Origin: a virus
DNA: 64,000 nucleotides
Strand: one strand, 5' to 3'
Virus record (IMG/VR): IMGVR_UViG_3300022927_001476
Coordinates: 1-64,000 of that record
Shown: in pieces, positions 6,304 to 14,800 of the stretch
Layout: each line of letters begins with the position of its first letter
Numbering within the stretch: position 1 is the first letter of the stretch
Made by a program: the position numbers and the translations under genes
The notes under the pieces: generated by a model
The model's database searches: none
The model's input: the letters and a program-made list of their open reading frames with translations, nothing else
What the model was told of the DNA's origin: nothing

Positions 6304-6707
6304 AACTAGTACACGATATAAATGCACAAGCAGTAGGTTCTATTAAAAATGGATTAAATGCATTAAGCAATGCTCTATTAGAAATTAATTCAATTGTAGG
6401 TGATTCTACATCACGTATATATGTTGACAACGGTGTGCTACGTATTAACGGTATAGCTACACATTCGGAAAAATTAGGTATAGGTGTTAGCAAGGTATCT
6501 GATGGAGTATGCCTTGAAACATCTGGTGCTGTTAAATTTCAAGGAAAGAAATTTGAAGTAGGTAACAGTATTCCTACACACGGAATTTATAATACAGGAG
6601 ACATTGTATGGCACGATACTCCTAAACCAAATGGTAATGTAGGATGGATATGTGTACAAACAGGAGCTCCAGGCCAATGGCAACCATTTGGTAACATTGG
6701 AGCCTAG
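6300..6707 (+). CDS. short fibre-tip-like protein, paralogue of the preceding C-terminus
   Basis: 135 residues. The C-terminal half (KKFEVGNSIPTHGIYNTGD then GWICVQTGAPGQWQPFG) clearly matches the C-terminal module of the gene before it, including the GD, VGWIC, PG and FG landmarks. The N-terminal 50 residues contain a helical segment (SIKNGLNALSNALLEINSIV) followed by a beta repeat. The start ATG overlaps the previous stop (ATGA). It may be a shortened duplicate or an accessory tip protein. Confidence 0.7.
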   Translation: MKLVHDINAQAVGSIKNGLNALSNALLEINSIVGDSTSRIYVDNGVLRINGIATHSEKLGIGVSKVSDGVCLETSGAVKFQGKKFEVGNSIPTHGIYNTGDIVWHDTPKPNGNVGWICVQTGAPGQWQPFGNIGA

Positions 6708-6709
6708 TA

Positions 6710-7042
6710 TTGTTTAAACATTTTAAAAGGCTTTCCTCATTTTGGATATGGGTTGGAAGAATTGCGCCAATGGCAATGTTAACAGCTATAGGCATAAGTT
6801 ATGCATTTGACCTTATTACTCTAATAGATCACTTATTGTTTGCAACGTTAATTGTTTTTGCAATATTTGCATTTGCATGGTGGTGGTGGACTATGGATAC
6901 TGTTAAAGCACTTTTTACAATGTTTAGTACTGCAACAGAAAGATTTAATGAAGTAATGACAGAGCTTAAAAGTTTAAAGTTGGATGTTAAAGATGCTAAT
7001 AATAGGCAACGGAACAAGTCGACAGACAGTAAATCTAAATAA
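6710..7042 (+). CDS. two-helix membrane protein (110 aa)
   Basis: Start TTG 6710 is supported by GGAG seven bases upstream. There are two hydrophobic segments, about residues 16-35 and 41-60, the second ending in a run of four Trp. The remaining 45 residues are a polar helix (FTMFSTATERFNEVMTELKS) that may be coiled coil, then a basic tail. Size and topology would allow a holin-like role, but it is not next to the endolysin, so I leave it unassigned. Confidence 0.65.
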   Translation: MFKHFKRLSSFWIWVGRIAPMAMLTAIGISYAFDLITLIDHLLFATLIVFAIFAFAWWWWTMDTVKALFTMFSTATERFNEVMTELKSLKLDVKDANNRQRNKSTDSKSK

Positions 7043-7562
7043 TATTTACGGTACTGAGAAAATCGGATGCAATGCAATCTTTCGAGATGTATATACCGAT
7101 TATCTAGTTTGCTGTGACAAACGGATGGTAACACAAGCTATTGCACACGGACATCCCGATATATACACTAGACAACGTTGGGCACACGATTTTAACAGTG
7201 ACAGTGTACATTCACTTCCAGACTTAATAGAACATGGAAAAGAACGAAAGGACGACCCCTTTCATTGGGGTAGCGGTCCATATGCAATATTACTTGGCGC
7301 TACTATGGATACTAATATTCAAATAGTTGGATTTGATCTATACGGCATAAACGGTAAAGTAAATAATATATACAGTGATACATCAGGATACAGTCCTAGT
7401 AACACTACAGCAGTAGACCCAAGCTACTGGGAATACCAAATTTCAAAAGTATTCAACTGGTTTCCTAATACACACTTCAGAATATATAACACAGAAGATT
7501 GGTTACTTCCAAAAAGTTGGAATTTGACTAATGTTTCACTTGACAAGTTGAGTAATTTATAA
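6984..7562 (+). CDS. DUF115/sialyltransferase-like protein
   Basis: 192 residues from ATG 6984; ATG 6993 has the better-spaced GGA and is an equal candidate. The N-terminus LIIGNGTSR is the nucleotide-sugar or ligand-binding turn seen in DUF115 and related glycosyltransferase-like proteins. It is followed by DYLVCCDKRMVTQAI and later by the strand QIVGFDLYG. These landmarks suggest a glycosyl-transfer or sugar-binding enzyme, perhaps acting on virion or host surface glycans. The assignment rests on motif pattern only. It overlaps the previous gene by 59 nt, and a strong promoter lies over its 3' end. Confidence 0.55.
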   Translation: MLKMLIIGNGTSRQTVNLNNIYGTEKIGCNAIFRDVYTDYLVCCDKRMVTQAIAHGHPDIYTRQRWAHDFNSDSVHSLPDLIEHGKERKDDPFHWGSGPYAILLGATMDTNIQIVGFDLYGINGKVNNIYSDTSGYSPSNTTAVDPSYWEYQISKVFNWFPNTHFRIYNTEDWLLPKSWNLTNVSLDKLSNL

Positions 7563-7568
7563 TATAAT
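7540..7568 (+). promoter_or_regulatory. consensus sigma70 promoter of the QueD-like gene
   Basis: TTGACA (7540-7545), 17-bp spacer, TATAAT (7563-7568): both hexamers are perfect. The -35 lies inside the end of the previous gene. The resulting leader to ATG 7644 would be about 70 nt and holds a possible TGGCG/CGCCA stem (7593-7597 with 7617-7621). Confidence 0.85.
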
Positions 7569-7643
7569 AAGTAGTATTAATAAACAAGGACTTGGCGTCA
7601 ACCCTTCTAATTCTGCCGCCACATATTTAATAGGAGAAAATAT

Positions 7644-8093
7644 ATGGCAAGACATCTAAGTACAAAACACTACGGACACAACATTGGCTTATCGGCAGTG
7701 TTCCGTCAACCTAACGCAGATCACTCACACTGTCATTTGCTACATGGTTATAGTCTAGCATTTACATTTACATTCGGATGTGATGAACTAGACAATAAAA
7801 ACTGGGCAGTTGACTTTGGTGGACTAAAACCTTTAAAGGCTTGGTTAGAAGATAGTTTCGATCACAAAGTAGCAGTTGATGTTAATGATCCTCACATGGA
7901 TACATTAAAAGATCTTGAAGAAAAGGGTCTAGCAGAACTACGTATCTTTGACGGCGTTGGTGCAGAAAAATTTGCAGAACATGCATTTAATTTTGCAGAC
8001 AAACTAATCCGCGAAAAGACAAACAATCGTTGTTATTGTGTAAGAGTAGAATGTGCCGAACACGGCGCCAACTCAGCTATCTACGAGGTATAA
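7644..8093 (+). CDS. queD: QueD-like 6-carboxytetrahydropterin synthase homologue
   Basis: 149 residues of the PTPS/QueD T-fold. Landmarks are SHCHLLHGYS (Cys30, His34), NWAVDFGGLKPLKAWL, FDHKV (His74) and VECAEHGANSA. In canonical QueD the zinc ligands come from a His after strand 1 and from HGH; here these positions read Phe20 and HGY, so two of the three usual ligands differ. Neighbouring His27 and His29 may replace them. The family's role is making the 7-deazaguanine precursor from dihydroneopterin triphosphate. Together with the TGT-like gene at 62438 this suggests deazaguanine DNA or tRNA modification. QueC, QueE and FolE are not in the window. It has a strong promoter and an AATAGGAG ribosome site. 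Confidence 0.75.
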   Translation: MARHLSTKHYGHNIGLSAVFRQPNADHSHCHLLHGYSLAFTFTFGCDELDNKNWAVDFGGLKPLKAWLEDSFDHKVAVDVNDPHMDTLKDLEEKGLAELRIFDGVGAEKFAEHAFNFADKLIREKTNNRCYCVRVECAEHGANSAIYEV

Positions 8094-8097
8094 TCAT

Positions 8098-8982
8098 TTG
8101 GTTAAGAAGTACATCGAAGGCGAGACTAAAGACGATCGTAAGGCTCGTAAAGAAGCTGAAAAATTACGTAAAGAACAGGAGAAGACGCAGAAAAGTGTCC
8201 AACCTGTTCAAGATTTGCCGCAGAAAAATGCGGAACCTCAACCCGTTGTACAAATACCAAACGAACTAAAAGATACTAAAACATACGTTGTTTGTCTTAA
8301 ACATGGATCAAAGTATAGTTCAGAATACGTAAACAAACTCTATAATATGGTAAAACGACACACTACGTTGCCATATGAGTTTGTTTGTTTTACAGATGAT
8401 GTACGAGGAATAGACTCACATATCCGTACAATTAATTTACAACAGATAGGTGTACATGGTTGGTGGTATAAAGTTATTTTCTTTGATAAAAATTTTCCGC
8501 TAAACGGAAATATCTTATATTTTGATTTAGATATTGTAATTAATGCTAATATTGATAAACTGTTTATGCATAATATTGATGACTTTGTAATTTGTAGAGA
8601 CTTTAATCGTTCTCTACGTAAAGACTGGGCCCAAATGAACAGTAGTATCTTTAGATTAAAATCAGGTAGTATGGGATATGTATACGATGATTTTGTAAAA
8701 GACCATGATATGATTATGCGTAGGTTACATGGAGATCAAGACTGGATTATGGCAAAAGTATATCCTGAAAAAGGAAAATGGAGTTACTGGCCTGATGAGT
8801 GGATTCAAAGTTATAAGTGGGAAATGCGAGATAGAGCCGATCTAGCAAAAATTGGTAACATACGAAATTTTACAAAGAAGGCAGAACCAAAAATTTTGCC
8901 TAAAACCTGTGTTGCTGTATTTCATGGTGAACCTCATCCGCATCAGTGTGAAGATGATTGGGTTAAGGAGAACTGGAAATAA
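8098..8982 (+). CDS. GT-A-fold glycosyltransferase-like protein
   Basis: About 294 residues. The best start is TTG 8098, nine bases after GAGG at 8085-8088; an ATG at 8053 lies inside the previous gene. The first 65 residues are a charged helix and a Gln/Pro-rich linker. The domain then starts with TKTYVVCLKHGSKYS and includes ILYFDLDIVI, a D-x-D metal/nucleotide-sugar motif of GT8-like enzymes. Later landmarks are MNSSIFRLKSG and HGDQDWIMAK (DQ motif). It most likely transfers a sugar; the acceptor is unknown. It is coupled to the next gene by TAATG. Confidence 0.7.
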   Translation: MVKKYIEGETKDDRKARKEAEKLRKEQEKTQKSVQPVQDLPQKNAEPQPVVQIPNELKDTKTYVVCLKHGSKYSSEYVNKLYNMVKRHTTLPYEFVCFTDDVRGIDSHIRTINLQQIGVHGWWYKVIFFDKNFPLNGNILYFDLDIVINANIDKLFMHNIDDFVICRDFNRSLRKDWAQMNSSIFRLKSGSMGYVYDDFVKDHDMIMRRLHGDQDWIMAKVYPEKGKWSYWPDEWIQSYKWEMRDRADLAKIGNIRNFTKKAEPKILPKTCVAVFHGEPHPHQCEDDWVKENWK

Positions 8983-9158
8983 TGTGGACTTTACTTATTG
9001 TTAGTATGGTATTTGCAACAGATGATACTATGGAACCTCGTGTAGCTGAATACGGCCGGTACGAAACTAAACAAGAATGTTTTGCTGAATGGTACAAGGT
9101 AAGTTCAGAATTTACACAAGGCGAAACAGCATGGTGTGAAGGAATAGACAATGGATGA
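8982..9158 (+). CDS. small unknown protein (58 aa), possible signal sequence
   Basis: ATG 8982 overlaps the previous stop (TAATG) and AAGGAG lies upstream at 8965-8970. The N-terminus MWTLLIVSMVFATDD resembles a short export signal. The rest is acidic and has two Cys (QECFAEWY and AWCEG) that could pair if exported. The end overlaps the next small gene by 8 nt. No family recognised. Confidence 0.6.
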   Translation: MWTLLIVSMVFATDDTMEPRVAEYGRYETKQECFAEWYKVSSEFTQGETAWCEGIDNG

Positions 9159-9291
9159 TTTGGATAACAAGGTAGACATTTGGGAACACCGAAATCTACA
9201 AGGCGAAGTCTGGGAACTACAGCGCAAACTTGAAAAACTTCGCGAAGAGTTTAACGAGTTTAAAAATAGGTTAACTGGCGATGGAAAATAA
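9151..9291 (+). CDS. 46-aa coiled-coil protein
   Basis: ATG 9151 overlaps the stop of the preceding small gene, with GAAGGA eight bases upstream. It is almost wholly helical: LQGEVWELQRKLEKLREEF has heptad spacing of Leu/Val/Phe. It ends inside the start of the HAD gene (11-nt overlap). Probably a small oligomerising accessory protein; function unknown. Confidence 0.6.
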   Translation: MDDLDNKVDIWEHRNLQGEVWELQRKLEKLREEFNEFKNRLTGDGK

Positions 9292-9994
9292 ATTTATATT
9301 TGATGTAGACGGCACATTAACCCCAAGCCGTCGTGGAATGGATGCAGAGTTTCAAAATTTCTTTTTAGATTTTTGTTATGCTAACAAGGTTTACCTTATT
9401 ACAGGAAGTGACAATCCTAAAACTGTAGAGCAAGTTGGTGAAGATGTTGCTACAGCAGTACAGCGAATTTATAACTGTAGTGGAAATGATATATGGGAAG
9501 CCGGTGTTAACGTACACACTAGTGAATGGAATCTACCTGAAGATCCTCATCAATGGTTATCAAAAATATTAAGTGAAAGTCAGTTTTCTTTAAGAACAGG
9601 CTTACACTTTGAACATCGTCCAGGAATGTGTAATTTTAGTGTGGTAGGACGTAATGCTAACAACGAACAGCGTAAAATGTATGTTGCATGGGATGAAAAG
9701 TATAACGAGCGTAATAATATTGCAGGTCAGTTTAATGCTATCTTTCCAGAACTAGAAGCTCGTCCGGGAGGAGAAACAGGCATTGATATTGCCCCAAAAG
9801 GAGCGGATAAAAGCCAAATTGTAAAAGATTTTAGTACAACAGATGTATTACATTTCTTTGGCGATCGGATGGACAAAGATGGTAATGATTATCCTTTGAA
9901 GAAAGTAATCATTGACAATGATCTAGGAATTTGCTATAATGTAAACAGTTGGTTAGAAACTTTTAAAATTTTGGAAAAGATACATTATGATTAA
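9281..9994 (+). CDS. phosphomannomutase-like HAD phosphatase
   Basis: 237 residues. The HAD nucleophile motif is FIFDVDGTLTPSR (DxDGT). Then come LITGSDN (motif II Ser/Thr), YNCSGNDIWEAG, GETGIDIAPKGADKSQI (motif III Lys) and HFFGDRMDKDGNDYPL (motif IV). The GIDIAPKG.DK and FFGD...GNDY combination is typical of eukaryotic-type phosphomannomutases (HAD, C2b cap), so conversion of mannose phosphates for GDP-mannose supply is possible; a sugar phosphatase is the alternative. It fits beside the glycosyltransferase-like genes. The 3' end overlaps uvsE by 8 nt. Confidence 0.75.
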   Translation: MENKFIFDVDGTLTPSRRGMDAEFQNFFLDFCYANKVYLITGSDNPKTVEQVGEDVATAVQRIYNCSGNDIWEAGVNVHTSEWNLPEDPHQWLSKILSESQFSLRTGLHFEHRPGMCNFSVVGRNANNEQRKMYVAWDEKYNERNNIAGQFNAIFPELEARPGGETGIDIAPKGADKSQIVKDFSTTDVLHFFGDRMDKDGNDYPLKKVIIDNDLGICYNVNSWLETFKILEKIHYD

Positions 9995-11075
9995 ACGTAT
10001 AGGCTTTGCTTGCAAATATATGCATCCGGATCAGACGCAGAAGAAGAAACTACTAGAAGAAATTCAACGACCATTGAACACACGTAGCACCACAGTGCAA
10101 TGGTTAAATAGACAAACAAGAGATGTTGCAGAAGAACGCTTGTGGGACATCATGGTGCATAACATTCAGTCATACTACAACTTGATTGAATACGTAGGGA
10201 GTTTACCTGATGAATTACGAATGGTACGATTGGGCAGTGATGTCCTTCCTGTATACACTCAGTCTGACTGGTGCTATTACTGGAAACGTAGTGATGTGGT
10301 CAGCTATTGCGAAAAGCATTTCGCAAGGGTCGGCGCCCTCGCTAGAACGCTTGATGTTCGCTTGTCTATGCATCCTGGGCAGTTTACTGTTTTGGCTAGC
10401 GACAACGAAGATATAGTAGATAGGAGCATAGAAGAATTTGAATATCACACCGATGTCATCCGCTGGATGGGCTATGGACAGTCATTCCAAGACTTTAAAT
10501 GCAATGTACACATATCGGGTCGAAAAGGTCCACAAGGCATCATCGACGCACTTAAAAGACTCTCGCCTGAAGCAAGAAACACCATCACAATCGAAAACGA
10601 CGAAAACAAGTGGGGACTCGAACACAGCCTCGAACTTGCAGACCACTGCGCACTCGTTCTTGACATACACCATCACTGGTGCCGTGAAGGTGAATACATT
10701 CAGCCCACCGACGATAGATTTGCTCGCGTAATTGACAGCTGGCGTGGTGTGCGTCCTGCAATTCACTACAGTGTTAGTAGAGAAGACTTGCTGGACAGAC
10801 ACGCTAAAGGTAAAAAGCCTAACATGAAGTCATTACTAGAGCAAGGATTTAAGAAAGCAAAACTACGAGCTCACAGTGATTACATGTGGAACCGTGCTGT
10901 TAACGACTGGGCATTAGGATTTAACAACTATGCAGATATTATGGTAGAGTCAAAGTGTAAGAATCTAGCCAGTATTGCACTACATAAATATAAAACACAA
11001 GGAGAACACAAATGGTCAAAAAATGGATTACAGCAAGACTCAGTGAAAGAACCACTCTTGACGGAGCAATTTTAA
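9987..11075 (+). CDS. uvsE: UV damage endonuclease UvsE/UvdE
   Basis: 362 residues with a TIM-barrel, metal-dependent endonuclease pattern: IGFACKYMHP at the N-terminus, MVRLGSDVLPVYT, RLSMHPGQFTVL, CNVHISGRKGP, TIENDENKW, LVLDIHHHWC and PAIHYSVSRED. The His/Glu/Asp residues in these blocks match the metal ligands of UVDE. It nicks 5' of UV photoproducts and so starts repair independently of nucleotide excision, sensible for a phage in sunlit water. It overlaps the HAD gene at the start; the last 64 nt also encode the start of a small membrane protein in another frame. Confidence 0.92.
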   Translation: MIKRIGFACKYMHPDQTQKKKLLEEIQRPLNTRSTTVQWLNRQTRDVAEERLWDIMVHNIQSYYNLIEYVGSLPDELRMVRLGSDVLPVYTQSDWCYYWKRSDVVSYCEKHFARVGALARTLDVRLSMHPGQFTVLASDNEDIVDRSIEEFEYHTDVIRWMGYGQSFQDFKCNVHISGRKGPQGIIDALKRLSPEARNTITIENDENKWGLEHSLELADHCALVLDIHHHWCREGEYIQPTDDRFARVIDSWRGVRPAIHYSVSREDLLDRHAKGKKPNMKSLLEQGFKKAKLRAHSDYMWNRAVNDWALGFNNYADIMVESKCKNLASIALHKYKTQGEHKWSKNGLQQDSVKEPLLTEQF

Positions 11076-11179
11076 TCGGCGCAGGCGTAGCGTTCTTAAT
11101 CTTTAAACCAATTGCAAGCCTAGTAGCATACGGTGCTATTGCTTACGGTGCTTGGACAATCTACAAAAGAGAAGACTAA
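11012..11179 (+). CDS. 55-aa membrane protein overlapping the uvsE 3' end
   Basis: ATG 11012 is preceded by AAGGAG with an 8-nt gap, a better site than most genes here. The protein starts MVKKWITARLSERTT and has one long hydrophobic region (about 18-50, LIGAGVAFLIFKPIASLVAY) and ends KRED. It starts inside uvsE, 64 nt before that stop, in a different frame. Its stop codon overlaps that of the opposing zinc-ribbon gene. Function unknown. Confidence 0.75.
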   Translation: MVKKWITARLSERTTLDGAILIGAGVAFLIFKPIASLVAYGAIAYGAWTIYKRED

Positions 11180-11463
11180 AGTTTATCAATTGTAGTGTCA
11201 ACATCAACTGACAAATCAAGTCTTTTACGTTGCTCAACACCTTTACGTTGAGCAAATCGTTTAGGATCGCAATCAGGGCAAACGTGGATATAGAAGTCGT
11301 CTAATCGCTTCGGGTCCACTTTGCCCTTTTCTCTTTTAAACTCTTGATGACAGTCATCGCATTCAAAGACAGCATAACTACGTAGTCGCTTGTAAGGATG
11401 AGTCTTTCCCTTCTTACTTTTGCGCACATAAAATCTAATTTCTTTTTCTATTCTTTTGAACAT
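11176..11463 (-). CDS. zinc-ribbon protein on the minus strand
   Basis: 95 residues from the Met at 11463 down to 11176; an upstream in-frame start at 11553 would run into the divergent IscA gene and add a hydrophobic stretch unlikely to be real. The core FECDDCHQEF and HVCPDCDPKRF form a CxxC...CxxC zinc ribbon, within a very basic chain (YVRKSKKGKTHPYKRLRS). A nucleic-acid-binding role is likely. It is one of only two minus-strand genes. No clear Shine-Dalgarno precedes it; TAAATAAATA lies a few bases upstream on its strand, so a late, nearly leaderless mRNA is possible. Confidence 0.7.
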   Translation of the reverse strand: MFKRIEKEIRFYVRKSKKGKTHPYKRLRSYAVFECDDCHQEFKREKGKVDPKRLDDFYIHVCPDCDPKRFAQRKGVEQRKRLDLSVDVDTTIDKL

Positions 11464-11498
11464 ATTGTATTTATTTACGTTCGGATTATAGAATATAA

Positions 11499-11506
11499 CA
11501 TAAATA
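11499..11506 (+). promoter_or_regulatory. T4-type late promoter element before iscA
   Basis: CATAAATA, 17 bp before the iscA ATG, followed by ATAGGAG as ribosome site. The region also separates the divergent zinc-ribbon gene. Confidence 0.5.
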
Positions 11507-11522
11507 CATAGGAGTAAGTTAA

Positions 11523-11846
11523 ATGAGCATAGTAAAATTAACAGACGAAGCAATAAATCAGATGAGCACCATGCTTAAAGAGCATGATAGAGGTGCTATT
11601 AGACTAAGCATGCAAGGCGGCGGATGTGCTGGTTTTAAGTATAACTGGGAATTAGAAGATGCTCCTGACGAAAACGATGAAGTAATTGACTTACCAGATG
11701 GGAAATTTGTAATTGACAAGGCGAGCATAATGTTTTTGTTAGGCTCAACAATAGATTACAAAAAAGAAGTATTTGGTTCGTACTTCGATATAAAGAACCC
11801 TGCAAGCACCAGTAGTTGTGGTTGCGGTGAAAGCGTAGGATTTTAA
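11523..11846 (+). CDS. iscA: A-type Fe-S cluster carrier (IscA/HesB/SufA family)
   Basis: 107 residues, the full length of the family. The three conserved cysteines are present: GGGCAGFKY and the C-terminal SSCGCGESVGF (CGCG). The fold pattern IRLSMQGGG...FVIDKASIMFL...ASTSSCGCG is complete. A-type carriers pass Fe-S clusters to target proteins. Homologues occur in marine T4-like phages as host-derived metabolic genes. With the ferredoxin at 33132 it suggests support of iron-sulphur enzymes during infection; an alternative proposed for related phage proteins is a virion-associated role. A late-type promoter and AGGAG precede it. Confidence 0.92.
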   Translation: MSIVKLTDEAINQMSTMLKEHDRGAIRLSMQGGGCAGFKYNWELEDAPDENDEVIDLPDGKFVIDKASIMFLLGSTIDYKKEVFGSYFDIKNPASTSSCGCGESVGF

Positions 11847-11849
11847 TCA

Positions 11850-14800
11850 ATGGCAAAACAAGATATTTACTTAGGTGTTGAGGGTAACGACGGTACTGGT
11901 GATAGTATTCGCGAATCGTTTCGTAAAGCAAATGAAAACTTTACAGAACTTTATGCTGTCTTTGGACAGGGCGGAACTATTAGTTTTACTGCACTAAACG
12001 ATACTCCAACAGCAATTACACCGAGCGGATTACTAATTGGTAACACTGCTGGTACAGAATTAGTACAAAAAACTCTTACAGCAGGCGACGGTATTAGCAT
12101 TGACAATTCAAGTTCAAGTAATATTACTATTACTAATACAGGTGCAAATATTAACGCTGACACTAGTCCAATTTTAGGTGGACCTCTCAGTGGCAACAGA
12201 GTTTATTCTATTGGACTAATTGCAACATCACCAGAGGCTATTGCAGAATTTAATACTACACATGGTTCGAGCATTACTATTGATGATCTTGTTACAGACA
12301 AAAAATTCCAAGATCAATACTACGCACCAAATGTAACATTTGAACCAAATAAATCTGTTCTTGCACGTCAAGAACCTTCTAACGCTAGTGAATATCAAAA
12401 AACAATTAGTGAGTACAGAGGCGGAAATCTTGTAATTAATGATCACGGTCTAGATTGGAGTGCAAACGGAACTAAATGGCGCTACTCTACAACTGGAACT
12501 CCTCCAGGAGGACTGACAAACAATACTGATTACTTTATTCGTTTTGTAAATGAAGATCAAGTTAGTATTCATGCAACAAAAGAAGAAGCACAAAATAACA
12601 ATGATACATCAAGACAAGCAGTTAGCATTGCACTTGGTGTAACTACACAACCAAATGGTCAAGACTTTATTAAAGATATTACATACGATGAATCGCTATA
12701 CGGATTTTACAAAGATGACGAAGCACTTCCACGTAAAAATGTAGTTAGACGTCAAGGTGATAAAATGGAAGGTGCTCTATACCTTCATGATCATCCCGGA
12801 GATTTGTCAGGAGTTGACACAGGAAATGCTGAAGACTTGCAAGCCGCAAGTAAATTATACGTAGACAATACATCATATGCATCAACTGAAGATTTATTTG
12901 TTACTAAACAAGGCGATGACACACAAGCACGTACTCCAGTAGGCCTTGAAGGTCGCGGACTTAGTTATGCTTATGGCAGTTTAAAGGCAGCGTGTTTAAA
13001 AGCACAAGAAATTGTAGAAACTGCTCCAATTGAACCAGGTGCATATAGACAAACAATTACATATGACGATGGTAAAGGAGTGTCCCTAGTAGTTGCAGAA
13101 GGAACTACTAACTTAAACACTTCTGCAGAAAATGCAATTACGTACCTAAGAAAAAATAAATTATTCATACAAAAAGCAATCATTGATTATGTAAACGATA
13201 CATTCCCAAGTCTTTCATATCAAGCAACTAATGTTATTAATCCAAGTACCGAATCAATTCTTTTTAGAAATAAAGAATTTATTATGGAAGAAGTTAAAGC
13301 ATGGATTAACCATAATATTGGTAATGCTAGTGTTGGTACACTATGGTATGACTTTAGATATAATAGTGCTAAATGTAAACGAGATGTAGGCTATATTGTT
13401 GATGCTTGGATTAACGACTTGTCAAAAGGTGGCAACATTGAAACACGCAGAGTTGCATCTAGTTATCTAGCTGGATTAAGAAATGCTGTAGGTAGATCAG
13501 ATAATCTAAGCAACACTCAAGATCAAATTGCACAAACAAATGCCGCAATTGAATTTGCTAGAGATCTTGTAAAGCAATATGTTCTTACAAATACAGCATA
13601 TACTCCTAAACAAGGAACATTTGTTGTTGATGCAAATAACTTAACAGCAGTTAGTTTTGAATTTTATATTGGTTCGTCATCTAAAGTACATACATATGTG
13701 AACGGCGGACTAGTAAATGGTAACTTAAATGTAAGCAACTTTACTTACGATAACGTTACTGGTATTGCTACACTGACAACTACAACCAACCACGGATTTA
13801 GTGCAGGTGACGTTGTTTCAATAAGCGGAATTAATATCAGTTGTACAGATGGCAACTTAGTTTATCCAGAGAGCTTCTTACAAGATACTACCAACGGATA
13901 TATTGTAGAATCAGGATCTGGAAACAAAGATGTTATCGGAAGAGCTGATATACTTACAACGACAATTACTGATGTAATTTCAAATGGTTTAACTGCTCTA
14001 GCAAATCCAATAGGAACAGAATTGCCAGGCACTACCTGTGAGCGTGATGTTGGATTAATGATCGAAGGAATGATCCTCGATATTGGAAATGGAACAAATG
14101 CTAATATCAATGCACTACAATCAGCACTAAGATATTTTAATAGTCCATCTGGTGCAAAGGCAAGAATTACACAAGGTGTTGAAACAAGAGCCGCTATTGC
14201 TAAATTAAAACAAATTGTTAATCAAGTTATTAGTAACGTTGATTTGCTAACACAGTCTAAAAGATTTGCTGTTACTCCAAATAATCTAGCAACTAATACG
14301 TTCGAAGTAAATGTTGGAGTGTCAACCGTCGTTCATACATATGTAACCGGCGGTACTATTACATTTGGCGGTAATACATTTGATGTAAGCAACTTTGCAT
14401 ACAACAACATAACAGGATTAGCTGTAGTTACTACAACTACTGCACACGGACTTAGTTCAGGTGATGTTGTTGTAATTGAAAATGTTGTATTTGAATGTGC
14501 AGGATACGAAGGTACTAAAATTTATCCAACTGATTACACAACATCAGTACCGCAATGGCTAAACAGCAACATTAATGATGTTAGTAGTACAGTTAAAGAT
14601 GCTATTAATACAAAATTCGATATTATTTTAGATATCCTTACTAACGGATTCATTGCAAAAGATAACTATACTCCTGTTGAAGGAAGCACTTATACTATTG
14701 ACTTTAGTAACGGTGCAGGTAATGATAGTACTGACCAAGGTATTAATACAAACGTTGATATTCTTCCAGGAAAAATTATTGTTGGTAAGACATCAGGAGC

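Noticed and set aside
7591-7624. Degenerate tRNA piece (CCTTCTAA loop-like, CCGCCA end-like)
   Set aside because: The sequence resembles parts of a tRNA-Arg, but no anticodon stem, D arm or T arm can be formed.
7569-7643. Possible preQ1 riboswitch in the leader of the QueD-like gene
   Set aside because: The leader has a TGGCG/CGCCA stem and gene context would fit, but I could not match the conserved loop bases of preQ1-I, -II or -III. Left as an unstructured or weakly structured leader.
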